Source: Lachnospiraceae bacterium (GTDB lineage: Bacteria; Bacillota; Clostridia; Lachnospirales; Lachnospiraceae). Taken from it: a DNA stretch of 64,000 nt. Each line of letters begins with the position of its first letter. Position 1 is the first letter of the stretch. A program made the position numbers and the translations under genes. Of this stretch, positions 18,971-27,849 are shown piece by piece. The stretch spans positions 1 through 64,000 of the forward strand of contig FZRB01000002.1 of NCBI GenBank assembly GCA_900199595.1, written 5' to 3'. Below the pieces are notes generated by a model. The model was not told the origin of the DNA. It did no database searches and saw only the letters and a list, made by a program, of their open reading frames with translations.

Positions 18971-20788
18971 TTATTCTGACCATTCATATACTTTATAGTG
19001 ATTTATATTCTGTGTAGTAAAATATATTCTGACTTTTATATTATTTATTTCAGACTCAGGAATATCCGTTTTGCTCTTTACCGAGAATTTATTCGGATCA
19101 TTTTCCTTTGGCTTGATAGTCATATCGTACTTCTTCACCTCACCGGATTTTTTATTTTCAACCTCCAGCTCAGCCTTAAGAAGACTGGTTACATTTATCG
19201 ACCTTACCTGAGGCAGCGATATATCCAGGGTTCCGCTATCATTAGCCTTTACTTTTATATCTGTTTTCTGAATATTATCCAGAGTTTTTGTTGTAATAAC
19301 TATATGACTCAGTCTGGTCATAAATGCAGATGGCGTTCCTACATTCGCATCCAGTTCTTTTACATTGCTTTCCTCCAGAAGCGTCTTCTTATCTGAGAAA
19401 AGATTTGTTCCAAGTCCCAGTCTGTCACCTTCTATATCTACGCCCATGGCTGCAAGAGTTGTCGGAAACATATCAAGGGTGGTATAGCTTCTGTCTGTAT
19501 CTAACTCAGGCTCAGCTGCACTATTAATAAATGATACATATGTCCTTCTCAGATAATCATCTGATATAGCCTTGCAGAAATTCTTATCCATAGTCGGATG
19601 ATCACCTACAAGAACAACTGTCGTATTATCATAGAAATCCTGCTGCTGTATCCATCTGACAAAATCATAGGTCTGACGACTGGAGCAGGCGAACACATTT
19701 GCATACTGATTATCACCGAATTCATCCCTGCAGAGATCACATACCCATCCATCCTCAAAATGCGTATCAACCGTAAGAAGTGTAAAGTTGAAAGGCTCGT
19801 CCTTCTTTGCAAGCTCTGTCAGCTCTTCTCTGGCATAAGTAAAGAGCTTTTCATCCTCATAGCCCCACCATACAAAATAATCCTCAGGAATCTTTCCTTC
19901 CTTTATGGCCCAGTTATAGTCCAGAAGCTCATAATTTCCATGCTGACTGAAGTAAGTATCTCTACCACCGAACTTAGCCTCTGAACCAAGAAGAAGGTAA
20001 TTATGATATCCTTCGTCCTCAAGAATATCTCCCAGGGATATCATATCAGGGAAAAATGACTCTTCCTTAGACATGGCATTTCCGCCTATAGAAACCTGCA
20101 GGGGAAGTCCAGAGGTCTGGGCAAACATGGCACCCATAGTCCAGTTCGTTCCTGAAAGTGAAACTCCGCCTTCCAGAGTATCATTCTTTCCTGAAAAATC
20201 CTCTCCTTCTCTGGCAAGCTCCGTCAGCTCAGGGATATAATTATCGTCAAAATATCCTCCGGACTCTTTATCTGTAAAAGTCATTTCAACAGATTCCAGA
20301 TATATGTATATAAGATTCCTCTTCTTTTCAGGGAACGTAAGCTCCGCGTCTTTAGGATCAACATAGTTTTCACCGATGAAATCCTCTCCGGAGTTTGTAG
20401 TAGCAGCTATATAGGATCTGATATATGATATAAATCCAAGTTTTTTCTCCAGCAGCATACCCGAAAGGAAAAACAACCCCAATGCACCAATAAAATAAAG
20501 AATATAAACTATCTTAGCTTTTGCCTTTTTATGAGCATAAAGAGCAATGATCACGGCAATAGCCATAACTACAATAACCGGAATCAGATACTTGATTATA
20601 TAACTCACGATCATCTGTGGATTTGTGCCCTCCAGAGACTGGGTGAGGTGATATATAACCTCCGAGGCCGTAAGATCAGACCATGTTCTGAGAAGCCATA
20701 TTTCTGTGGCAAATATAAATCCCGACAGAAAAACAAAAACCAGAATAAGTATTTTTATTATCTTTTTAATTATATCCTTAGACTTCAT
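18971..20788 (-). CDS. LTA-synthase-like phosphoglycerol transferase, paralogue B
   Basis: A 605-residue paralogue of the next gene in the operon, alike along its whole length (both share TEIWLLRTWS/SHIWLLRTWS, IPEDYxVWWGYEDEKLF, and the VFACSSRQT/VFACSSKQT stretch). Membrane segments lie in 1-115; the catalytic domain spans about 150-475 with IYIYLESVEM, SGTNWTMG, TVDTHFEDG and LVGDHPTMD. A Cys pair (CDLC) after the DTHF motif is kept in both copies and may form a disulfide or metal site. The C-terminal beta-type region (about 485-605) ends in YKVYEWSE. The tandem copies suggest successive additions or two acceptor sites on the same polymer. Confidence 0.87.
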   Translation of the reverse strand: MKSKDIIKKIIKILILVFVFLSGFIFATEIWLLRTWSDLTASEVIYHLTQSLEGTNPQMIVSYIIKYLIPVIVVMAIAVIIALYAHKKAKAKIVYILYFIGALGLFFLSGMLLEKKLGFISYIRSYIAATTNSGEDFIGENYVDPKDAELTFPEKKRNLIYIYLESVEMTFTDKESGGYFDDNYIPELTELAREGEDFSGKNDTLEGGVSLSGTNWTMGAMFAQTSGLPLQVSIGGNAMSKEESFFPDMISLGDILEDEGYHNYLLLGSEAKFGGRDTYFSQHGNYELLDYNWAIKEGKIPEDYFVWWGYEDEKLFTYAREELTELAKKDEPFNFTLLTVDTHFEDGWVCDLCRDEFGDNQYANVFACSSRQTYDFVRWIQQQDFYDNTTVVLVGDHPTMDKNFCKAISDDYLRRTYVSFINSAAEPELDTDRSYTTLDMFPTTLAAMGVDIEGDRLGLGTNLFSDKKTLLEESNVKELDANVGTPSAFMTRLSHIVITTKTLDNIQKTDIKVKANDSGTLDISLPQVRSINVTSLLKAELEVENKKSGEVKKYDMTIKPKENDPNKFSVKSKTDIPESEINNIKVRIYFTTQNINHYKVYEWSE

Positions 20789-20795
20789 ATTATCT

Positions 20796-22730
20796 CTAAA
20801 GCTTTTCTTCTTTTCTTTCTGTATTTTCCGAAGCCTTTACCAGCTTACCACAACATACCAGCAGCATATTAAATATAAGCAGCATAAACATAGGCATCGT
20901 ATATCTGAAATTCCCTCCTGCCGGAGATATAACTAGTATAAGTATAGACAGAATCGTAATCAGAAGTGGATACAGCTTTCCATACTGTCTGTTTCTTATC
21001 ACTAGTAGAATCATAAATATCGAAAACATAGTATATGTACCGACACTCATTATGACATTAATAACCGGAATTCTCTGAATAAAGAAAATCAGCTTATAAC
21101 CTATCTTCTGAATCTTCGGAAAAGCTCCGCCGACGTAAAGTTTATTATCCTCGTCAATACGGTTCCAGAAATAGGTATATGCCATTTTGGACATTCTTGA
21201 TACATCAAAGAATCCAAACGCATTATTAATAACCGCATCTATGTAACATACAGGATGCTTCCTGAACATGGAGAAAAATGCGTCGAAATATCCCTTCATG
21301 TCTTCAGATGTACTCAGCTGATTAAATGTGAACTTAACGGGATCCTGAAGCTGAGCACTATAAAGCTCCGGAAGCTTATCATAATCCAGAACTTTGCTGA
21401 TAGCCTCCTTCTCTTCTTTGGTCACCTCATCAGGATACTCCTTTATATATCTTGCTGTACACTGGAACAGAGCACCAAGCATTTCCTGTTTTCCACCTGA
21501 AGCAACCTTTGCCGCAGGAAGAATCAGCATAGACCAGATAAATATAAAGAACACTACAGGAATACCAAAGGATATTAACAGCTTCAATATATATTTTCTA
21601 TATGCTATCAGACTGACAACAAGAATAACTATAAGGAAATATACACCCTGATTCTTTGTAAGCGTAAACAGAGCAGATATGAGCATCATACAGATAACAA
21701 ATTTCCACGATCTGAGACACTCTCCCTTTGTTCTGAATATCTCACACATCATAAGCGTTAGTATGATATAAGTCAGAGCAAACATGGTATCCTTCAGCAT
21801 ACAGATACTGTATAGAGGATATAACGGACATATCGAAAGAAAAACCAGAAGCCCGGTTTTCAGCTTATTATTCATGCCCAGTTTTTCAAAGTAACATATA
21901 GTATAGCTGAATACTCCTGCATACAGAACCATCTGAATAAATGTATAGATACCGACTCCAATATCTATATTTCCAAATACATTTACTCCCAGCTTGGCAA
22001 AAAGTCCGAAAACTATCGTAGTAAAAAAAGGATGCATATTTGTTATATACATATCCTCTGTAACATTCGGGGAATAATCGAGAAGCATGTCCTTTCTTTC
22101 ATGGAAAAACATGATTATCTGTCTGGACGTATCTCCGTTTCCTGTTCCCGGAAACAAAAGTATATAATAAGGCAGCCAGCACAGGAGCATGATGAGCATA
22201 TATTTAAGCATATGCTTCTTTGTATCATATTCCTGCATCTGTCTGTCGAAGAAAGCATTCTTATCTACCAGGAGATCGTATTTTTTCAGAACGATCCTGG
22301 TTACATGAAACCACACTATCATGTAACCGGCTGTATAGAAAAAGGCTCTTATAAAAACAAATGCAGAAACACGTATAAAATCCGCCGAATTATTTGTATC
22401 GAAGGATAAAGCGATTATCTGCATTATGCTGAAAAAGGCCGCGAAAAAACCGGCCATTATATTATCTCTTTTTGTGTATGTAAATCTCTTTGAATAAAGA
22501 ATAAGAACAAGTATAGCTATTATAACAAAAGACAGATATATCCTGTTGGGGTTAATAACAAGAACCATACGAAATATGGCTCTCATAAATGCCGGAAACT
22601 TCTCCATATAGGAATCCAGCTCGACATAAAGCCCCGTCATATCACAGGTAAGACCTACAGCCGCTATAACTGCTGCGATTATGGAAAGAATTATATCTAT
22701 TATTGATATTTTTTCTTTTTTTTCATTCAT
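20796..22730 (-). CDS. DUF6020-family polytopic membrane protein, GT-C-like
   Basis: A 644-residue protein with about 12-14 membrane segments. The stretch LLFPGTGNGDTSRQIIMFFHE, followed by an extracytoplasmic loop with TNMHPFFTTIVFG, matches what I recall of DUF6020 membrane proteins from Lachnospiraceae. The acidic/His loop after the first membrane pairs is typical of GT-C glycosyltransferases, which use polyprenyl-phosphate sugars outside the membrane. That would pair it with the polyprenyl-phosphate glycosyltransferase encoded 21 nt upstream. Function inferred, not shown. Confidence 0.7.
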   Translation of the reverse strand: MNEKKEKISIIDIILSIIAAVIAAVGLTCDMTGLYVELDSYMEKFPAFMRAIFRMVLVINPNRIYLSFVIIAILVLILYSKRFTYTKRDNIMAGFFAAFFSIMQIIALSFDTNNSADFIRVSAFVFIRAFFYTAGYMIVWFHVTRIVLKKYDLLVDKNAFFDRQMQEYDTKKHMLKYMLIMLLCWLPYYILLFPGTGNGDTSRQIIMFFHERKDMLLDYSPNVTEDMYITNMHPFFTTIVFGLFAKLGVNVFGNIDIGVGIYTFIQMVLYAGVFSYTICYFEKLGMNNKLKTGLLVFLSICPLYPLYSICMLKDTMFALTYIILTLMMCEIFRTKGECLRSWKFVICMMLISALFTLTKNQGVYFLIVILVVSLIAYRKYILKLLISFGIPVVFFIFIWSMLILPAAKVASGGKQEMLGALFQCTARYIKEYPDEVTKEEKEAISKVLDYDKLPELYSAQLQDPVKFTFNQLSTSEDMKGYFDAFFSMFRKHPVCYIDAVINNAFGFFDVSRMSKMAYTYFWNRIDEDNKLYVGGAFPKIQKIGYKLIFFIQRIPVINVIMSVGTYTMFSIFMILLVIRNRQYGKLYPLLITILSILILVISPAGGNFRYTMPMFMLLIFNMLLVCCGKLVKASENTERKEEKL

Positions 22731-22751
22731 TATTTCGACTGTCCTTAGTTA

Positions 22752-23696
22752 TTAATTACGATTAGTCTTTTTCATGAATTCATCGTATATGTTCTTCAGA
22801 TTCATCTCAAAATCCTGTTTATTCTTCTGGACGATTGATGAAAGAAGAAGTCCATTAAAGAGGCTTATGATAGCAGATATTATTACAAAGCCGCACACAA
22901 TCAGCGTCGGGAATTTATCCACAAGACCGGTATTCAAATAATCTATAAACACCGGAACAAAGAATATAGCTGCCAGCACTGTGAGCAGTGCAGCAAGTAT
23001 TCCGAAAAATGCAAACGGCCTGTATATTCTGAACAGTCTGATGATAGTAAAAATAACCTTCATTCCGTCTGAATATGTATTCAGCTTGGATTCACTTCCT
23101 TCAGGTCTGTCTCTGTAATCAATTACAACATTTTCCAGAAACATTCTCTTGTCTATAGCATGGATGGTCATTTCTGTTTCTATCTCAAAACCATTTGAGA
23201 GAACCGGGAAGGACTTCACAAACATATAGGAAAATGCTCTGTAGCCCGTCATTATATCCTTAATGTCTGAATTAAACAGAAGATTGATGCTCTTTTGAAC
23301 AAGGGAATTTCCAAAGTTATGGAATGGTCTTTTGTTCTCCTCGTAATAGGTCGAAGAAAGTCTGTCTCCTATGACCATATCCACCTTTCTTTCAAGCACC
23401 TTATCAACCATCTCTCTGGCATGCTCTGCCGGATAGGTATCATCTCCGTCTACCATGATATAGGCCTGGGCATCTATTTCACGAAACATCCTTCTGATAA
23501 CATTTCCTTTACCCTGCTGATATTCGTATCTGACTACTGCTCCGGCGGCCTTGGCTATTTCATCTGTACCGTCGGTTGAATTGTTGTCATAAACATATAT
23601 AACAGCCTCAGGAAGAACCTTCCTGAAGTCCTTTACGACCTTTTCAATTGTTTTGCTTTCATTATAACAGGGTATAAGTACCGCTATCTTGTCCAT
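22752..23696 (-). CDS. Polyprenyl-phosphate GT2 glycosyltransferase (DPM1/GtrB type)
   Basis: About 314 residues from the ATG at 23696 (GGAG 7 nt upstream); the longer reading adds 13 implausible residues. A GT2 domain (about 1-225) starts with KIAVLIPCYNESKTIEKVV and contains YDNNSTDGTDE, the DxD in VDGDDTYP, and DIMTGYRAFS with GFEIETEMTIHA. Two C-terminal membrane helices (about 230-300) anchor it. This class loads a sugar from a nucleotide donor onto undecaprenyl phosphate on the inner face. A GtrA-type flippase candidate is encoded at 30689-31123, so together they could supply lipid-linked sugar for side-chain decoration of the surface polymer. Confidence 0.88.
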   Translation of the reverse strand: MDKIAVLIPCYNESKTIEKVVKDFRKVLPEAVIYVYDNNSTDGTDEIAKAAGAVVRYEYQQGKGNVIRRMFREIDAQAYIMVDGDDTYPAEHAREMVDKVLERKVDMVIGDRLSSTYYEENKRPFHNFGNSLVQKSINLLFNSDIKDIMTGYRAFSYMFVKSFPVLSNGFEIETEMTIHAIDKRMFLENVVIDYRDRPEGSESKLNTYSDGMKVIFTIIRLFRIYRPFAFFGILAALLTVLAAIFFVPVFIDYLNTGLVDKFPTLIVCGFVIISAIISLFNGLLLSSIVQKNKQDFEMNLKNIYDEFMKKTNRN

Positions 23697-23714
23697 CCAT
23701 ATTCTCCGATTGAC

Positions 23715-23734
23715 TGTCCCGTAAACCTGGGACA
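23715..23734. other. Intercistronic hairpin
   Basis: TGTCCC and GGGACA face each other across an 8-nt loop in the gap between the stop at 23738 and the ATG at 23696. No U-tract follows, so it is more likely an RNA processing or stability element than a terminator. Confidence 0.5.
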
Positions 23735-23737
23735 CTC

Positions 23738-24556
23738 TTATAATTTGTTATCAGTTGGTGACTGGAGCAATATAGTAATCCTTGAGGAATTACCGTAATT
23801 ATCTGCCAGTGTCGCAGTTATAGTATAGTTATACTTTGCCTTAAGAGTTCCTATAGATATTGATTTAAGCTTCGTAGTTGTTGAATAATTTGTTTTGCTG
23901 TATTCATAGCCTGTACATTCATTTTCGCAGGACATTCTTACTACTCTCCAGCCTGCAGCAGGAGTTATCTTGAACTTTGCCTTCTTTGCAGCAACGCTGT
24001 CATATGTAACCTTACCATAGCCCTTGCTGAAATCAATCTTTGAAGAAATATCTGCTCCGGATTCAACACCTGTTATCGTAAGCTTGGTTATCGGCGACTT
24101 AAACTCATCGATATATAAAACTGTAGTGTAGGTGGTTCCGTCTATTTCATAAGTAATATTTGTATTTCCAGCTGAATAAACTCTTACTCTTATTGTGTAG
24201 GAATAACTTGCAGAAGAACTCTTCTTTGACTTGGAATCAACCTTTGCAGTTGAACTGGTGTAGGAACGTCTGGTATATCCGGTAACCTTTCCAACTGCAG
24301 GATTACTGCTCTTCACAGTTCCTTTTGTTATCTTCTGATCCTTTGTAAGTCCGGTTATTTCCACAGTTGCAGTATTATTCTTTGATTTTGGATTATAGTA
24401 TCCGTAGGTTTTATCTTTTATTCTAAGTCCGGCCGCTTCTGAAACAGGAGCAGGCATAACAACCATCAGTATGACAAAGGCTATCATAACTGCCAGCACT
24501 TTATGACATATTTTAATATATTTGCTCATATTTTTATCTTTTGTATATTTATTCAT
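23738..24556 (-). CDS. Small secreted beta-domain protein, family member 2
   Basis: A 272-residue exported protein with a signal peptide (about 1-42, ending VSEAAG). The mature part holds two beta-rich modules, Ser/Thr/Lys/Tyr-rich and without catalytic motifs. The second module (about 150-272: ITKLTITGVESGADISS, then ITPAAGWRVVRMSCENECTG, then LKSISIGTLKAKYNYTI) aligns in order with the upstream gene's protein (VKTLKIKGVKSGKNIAS, then ITPKSGWTVEKVVYNCSSTG, then ISSLSLGTLYKSKTYLI). They are therefore paralogues. A third relative is encoded at 57472. Role unknown; placement suggests a surface or polymer-binding function. Confidence 0.75.
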   Translation of the reverse strand: MNKYTKDKNMSKYIKICHKVLAVMIAFVILMVVMPAPVSEAAGLRIKDKTYGYYNPKSKNNTATVEITGLTKDQKITKGTVKSSNPAVGKVTGYTRRSYTSSTAKVDSKSKKSSSASYSYTIRVRVYSAGNTNITYEIDGTTYTTVLYIDEFKSPITKLTITGVESGADISSKIDFSKGYGKVTYDSVAAKKAKFKITPAAGWRVVRMSCENECTGYEYSKTNYSTTTKLKSISIGTLKAKYNYTITATLADNYGNSSRITILLQSPTDNKL

Positions 24557-24593
24557 AAAAACTTCCTTTACTGTTTAGATTATTCGCTTCGTT

Positions 24594-25382
24594 TTAGTAA
24601 ACGCCCTGTATCTTCAGTGAATTACTGATGCAATAGCTAAGAGTTTCTCTGACTCCGCTGGTGTTAACAAAGGTTATATCTATCAGATATGTCTTACTCT
24701 TATAGAGTGTTCCAAGTGATAAAGAACTGATTTTTATCGTAGATACCTCTCCGTTCTTTCTGACTGTATTCTTTTTAGTTTTGGTAACTCCGGTGCTGCT
24801 GCAGTTATATACAACCTTCTCAACTGTCCATCCGGACTTTGGGGTAATACTCAGAGTTGATCCACTTGCCTTGGCTCCGGAAAAATTAACGTAATTAACT
24901 GATTTTGTTTTGGAAGCTATATTCTTTCCACTCTTAACACCCTTTATTTTCAGGGTCTTTACAGGATTGGTGTACTTAACAACCTTTACCTTAGTGGAAT
25001 ATGTTTCTCCTCCCACTTTGAAGGTTATTACAGTGGTACCCTTTTTCTTAAGCTTAAGATCAATGGTATAAGAATAGGTATTTCCACTGTCCTCATTTTC
25101 CTCATCCTCAATTATCTCATTTTCGCTTTCCTGAGTTTCCCTTGTGATGCTGTATATAGATGCAACTGAGGTTTTACTGCTTGTTACATCAGCCTTTTTA
25201 ATTGTTTCAGAAGCAAGAAGATCATCCACATATATGCTTGCTATCTGATTCTTCTCGTACATTACAAGGGTAACGCTCTCCTCATAAGTAGGAGCTGCTT
25301 TCGCAGGAATTGTGGGGATAATAGACGCTGCCACAATAAGGGCAAGCGCTAAGCTCACTAGTTTTTTCTTAATACTTATCAT
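24594..25382 (-). CDS. Small secreted beta-domain protein, family member 1
   Basis: A 262-residue exported protein with a signal peptide (1-28, ending IPAKAAP). Two beta-rich modules are seen: residues about 30-135, with an acidic insert (SENEIIEDEENEDSGN), and about 140-262, starting NPVKTLKIKGVKSGKNI. It is paralogous to the next gene, with matching order of the TLxIxGVxSG, ITPxxGW and SLGTLYKxK landmarks. No enzyme motif is visible. It follows the ligase-nitroreductase gene, where dlt operons of other Firmicutes carry the extracellular partner DltD, but it is not a DltD homologue by eye. Confidence 0.75.
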   Translation of the reverse strand: MISIKKKLVSLALALIVAASIIPTIPAKAAPTYEESVTLVMYEKNQIASIYVDDLLASETIKKADVTSSKTSVASIYSITRETQESENEIIEDEENEDSGNTYSYTIDLKLKKKGTTVITFKVGGETYSTKVKVVKYTNPVKTLKIKGVKSGKNIASKTKSVNYVNFSGAKASGSTLSITPKSGWTVEKVVYNCSSTGVTKTKKNTVRKNGEVSTIKISSLSLGTLYKSKTYLIDITFVNTSGVRETLSYCISNSLKIQGVY

Positions 25383-25397
25383 ATTTTTCTCCTTTTG

Positions 25398-25451
25398 TTT
25401 CTTCGCTTTGCTCAGAATGATTCAAAGGTTTCTTTGCATTGCTCAGAATAA
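25398..25451. repeat. Short direct repeat between operon genes
   Basis: Two copies of a 23-nt unit, 25398-25420 and 25429-25451, differ at three positions; each contains TTGCTCAGAATRA. They fill most of the gap between the ligase-nitroreductase gene and the secreted-protein gene. No function is evident. Confidence 0.6.
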
Positions 25452-25453
25452 CA

Positions 25454-27523
25454 TCATATATATCTTATAACATTTGTTTTCTTTTGAAGCTTTGCTCCTT
25501 CGTGATCACTGTAGCCCAGAGCTACCGATGACCACACTGTATGATTTGCGGGTATACCGAAACTGTCCAGAACACTCTTCACCGGTTCTGTATTTCTAAG
25601 AGTCTTAAGTGGGTTAAGCCATACTGCTCCAAGGCCGTAGGAATGAGCAGCAAGCAGTATATTTTCAGCCGCACAGGAAGCATCCTGACAACTGTTCGGA
25701 TTTCTGTCATCATTGGATACCAGGATCATAACCTTCGGATTCTCAAAGCCATATACTACTACCGACTCTTTTTTCGCAGCTTCAAGCGCAGCCTGCTTCA
25801 GATTTTCTATATCACTTTTCTTTGTAAGAACCGTGAATCTCCAGGACTGCATATTATGTCCGCTGGGCGCATGACAGGCAGCCTTAAGTATCATATCCAG
25901 TACATTTCCGGGAATATCCTTATCTGTAAATTTTCTGATACTCCTTCGCGAAAGAATTGCCTGCATCACAGGATTCATAAGTTCAAGATCATCCTTATGC
26001 TCCAGCATTTCTCTAAGCTTGTTTCTATCTATTTTCTGCATCCGGTTTCGAGGTATCTCTTCAACCACTATAAACCTTTTAGGAAGCTTATACTTTTCCA
26101 TTCTTTCAGAAAGAAACTTAATAAACTCCTGTTCATTATAACTGCTATTAACGGATATGAAAAGTACAGGAATCTGTCCCAGTATGTTATCAGGATCAGC
26201 AGCACCCAGACAGGCACATTCATTTATGCCCGGATACGTTCCTGCTATATCCTCAACCTCTATAGGTGATACCTTCTCACCTCCGACATTAATTATATCA
26301 TCGGCTCTTCCGAGCATATATACATAGCCATCATTATCCGTGTATATCATATCTGAGGTAAGCAGCCAGCCAGCCTTCAGAGTCTGACGGGATAGTTCAT
26401 CATTATTCCAGTAACCCGCCATGATCATATCACCTTTTATGGACATTCGTCCCGGATGATCCATATCACTTTCTATTACATTTCCATCGGCATCCAGAGT
26501 TCTGACCTCTATTCTTCCGGAAAGAGGCTTTCCAAGAGAAGCTATTCTTTGCGGATGCATTACTACGTCAGTTACATCACAGAATATTGCGCCTCCGGAC
26601 TCGGAACTCCCCCAGGTATTATAGATCTGAACACCGGGCAGAAGATCTGATATCTCACGTCTCTGTTTCGGAGTGAGCGATCCCGCTCCAAACTCTATAT
26701 ATCTTAAGCCTCCCAGAATTCTCGGAAGCTCGCCCTGCATCTGACTCTTCATAACCTCATAGGAGGCAGGCACAGCAGCCATGGTGTTACAGCCGAATTC
26801 TTCAATATTCTTTTCCACTTCTTTAGCAAATGTAAATCCATTCTGAAGTACAAGAGTCGCACCCTTATATAGAACTGCCCTCAGTACACGAAGCGCAAAG
26901 GAATGATTAAGCGGAAGCGGCATCAACAGTATGTCGTCCTCCCTCACACCTATACCTTCTATGGTATTGGAAAAAATATTATATACGGATTTGTATGAAA
27001 GGATAACTCCTTTGGGTTTTCCCGTTGTTCCGGTAGTGAAAAGGATTTCGGATATATCCTCAGGTTCCCTGGTGATACTCATGCCGGAGGACTGAATATC
27101 TTCAGGACTGACCAACATTTCCTTCTCAAGCGATTGAATCACCTGGGCATACAGCTGTCTTAAAGAAACCTTTCTGCATTTATCTTCATAATCTTTAACA
27201 GGCTTATCCGTAAGCATTATAATACTACCGGATTCCATATATATGTCATACATATTTCCGGCAGTACTGTTTTTATCAAGATAAACACTTATCGCACCAA
27301 TCAGCTGGAGCGCCAGATAGGTAACTGTCATTTCAGGCTTGGAAACTGCCGAAAAGGAGACTCTGTCTCCCTTATCAATGCCCAATCCTTTTAATTCCTT
27401 AGCCATTAAGAAGGCCGCCGAGAACAGTTCTCTGTAGGTAAGCGATTCCTTCTTAAAGATAACAGCCGTTTTTGAGCCGTTCTTTACACTCAGCTCATAT
27501 ATCCTGTTTACAAGAGTATCCAT
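25454..27523 (-). CDS. Adenylating acyl/aminoacyl ligase fused to a nitroreductase domain
   Basis: 689 residues from the ATG at 27523 (GGGGGAG upstream). Residues 1-510 are an ANL-superfamily adenylation enzyme: phosphate loop LFTTGTTGKPKGVIL (about 161-175), YNTWGSSESGG (about 301-311), TSDMIYTDNDGYVYMLGRADD (about 389-409), the hinge GGEKVSPIEVEDI, and a C-terminal QKIDRNK lysine. Such enzymes activate an acid as acyl-AMP and load it on a carrier protein. Residues about 517-689 form a complete FMN nitroreductase-type domain: RRSIRKF, APSGHNMQSWRF, LGAVWLNPL. The next genes encode an acyl carrier protein and an MBOAT, as in dlt operons; the fused flavin domain is not part of the usual dlt set. 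It could oxidise or reduce the carrier-bound group. Substrate unknown. Confidence 0.88.
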   Translation of the reverse strand: MDTLVNRIYELSVKNGSKTAVIFKKESLTYRELFSAAFLMAKELKGLGIDKGDRVSFSAVSKPEMTVTYLALQLIGAISVYLDKNSTAGNMYDIYMESGSIIMLTDKPVKDYEDKCRKVSLRQLYAQVIQSLEKEMLVSPEDIQSSGMSITREPEDISEILFTTGTTGKPKGVILSYKSVYNIFSNTIEGIGVREDDILLMPLPLNHSFALRVLRAVLYKGATLVLQNGFTFAKEVEKNIEEFGCNTMAAVPASYEVMKSQMQGELPRILGGLRYIEFGAGSLTPKQRREISDLLPGVQIYNTWGSSESGGAIFCDVTDVVMHPQRIASLGKPLSGRIEVRTLDADGNVIESDMDHPGRMSIKGDMIMAGYWNNDELSRQTLKAGWLLTSDMIYTDNDGYVYMLGRADDIINVGGEKVSPIEVEDIAGTYPGINECACLGAADPDNILGQIPVLFISVNSSYNEQEFIKFLSERMEKYKLPKRFIVVEEIPRNRMQKIDRNKLREMLEHKDDLELMNPVMQAILSRRSIRKFTDKDIPGNVLDMILKAACHAPSGHNMQSWRFTVLTKKSDIENLKQAALEAAKKESVVVYGFENPKVMILVSNDDRNPNSCQDASCAAENILLAAHSYGLGAVWLNPLKTLRNTEPVKSVLDSFGIPANHTVWSSVALGYSDHEGAKLQKKTNVIRYI

Positions 27524-27573
27524 ATACTCCCCCTTTTTAAGTCCTCCCATTCAAAGGAAGACAGGATGACGTT

Positions 27574-27798
27574 CTACTGCAGTCTTGTGACCATGTCAGC
27601 AAGTCCCTTAATAGAGTTAAAATTCTCCTCAACTATTTCTTCGTACGGAATAGTAATTCCAAACTCCATGGTAAGAGTTGCTATGATTCCTGTTATAGTA
27701 AGGGAATCAAGGATTCCATCATCAACCAAAGCATCTGATGCAGTAAAATCAACATCAGGAAATTCATTACTGAGTAATTCTAATATTTTTTCTTCCAA
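27574..27798 (-). CDS. Acyl carrier protein (DltC-like)
   Basis: A 74-residue acidic helical protein with the phosphopantetheine attachment serine in DDGILDSLTITG (Ser about 32), typical for acyl or D-alanyl carrier proteins. Start is TTG at 27798 (AAGGAG nine nt upstream); no in-frame ATG would leave the carrier site intact. It lies between the MBOAT gene (upstream) and the adenylation-nitroreductase gene (downstream), so it most likely accepts the acyl group from the ligase and presents it to the MBOAT. A standalone carrier in a surface-polymer operon parallels dltC. Confidence 0.88.
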   Translation of the reverse strand: MEEKILELLSNEFPDVDFTASDALVDDGILDSLTITGIIATLTMEFGITIPYEEIVEENFNSIKGLADMVTRLQ

Positions 27799-27849
27799 TT
27801 TCTTATCTCCTTATCTTCTTCCGAACCAGGTTCACTGCTGTCATCTTTT

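Noticed and set aside
23697-23735. Longer start for the polyprenyl-phosphate glycosyltransferase
   Set aside because: The extra 13 residues overlap the intercistronic hairpin and have no ribosome site; GGAG precedes the ATG at 23696.
25541-26269. 242-residue plus-strand ORF opposite the ligase fusion
   Set aside because: It lies wholly opposite strongly motif-supported coding sequence and its translation is Ile/Tyr/Arg-rich without a recognisable family.
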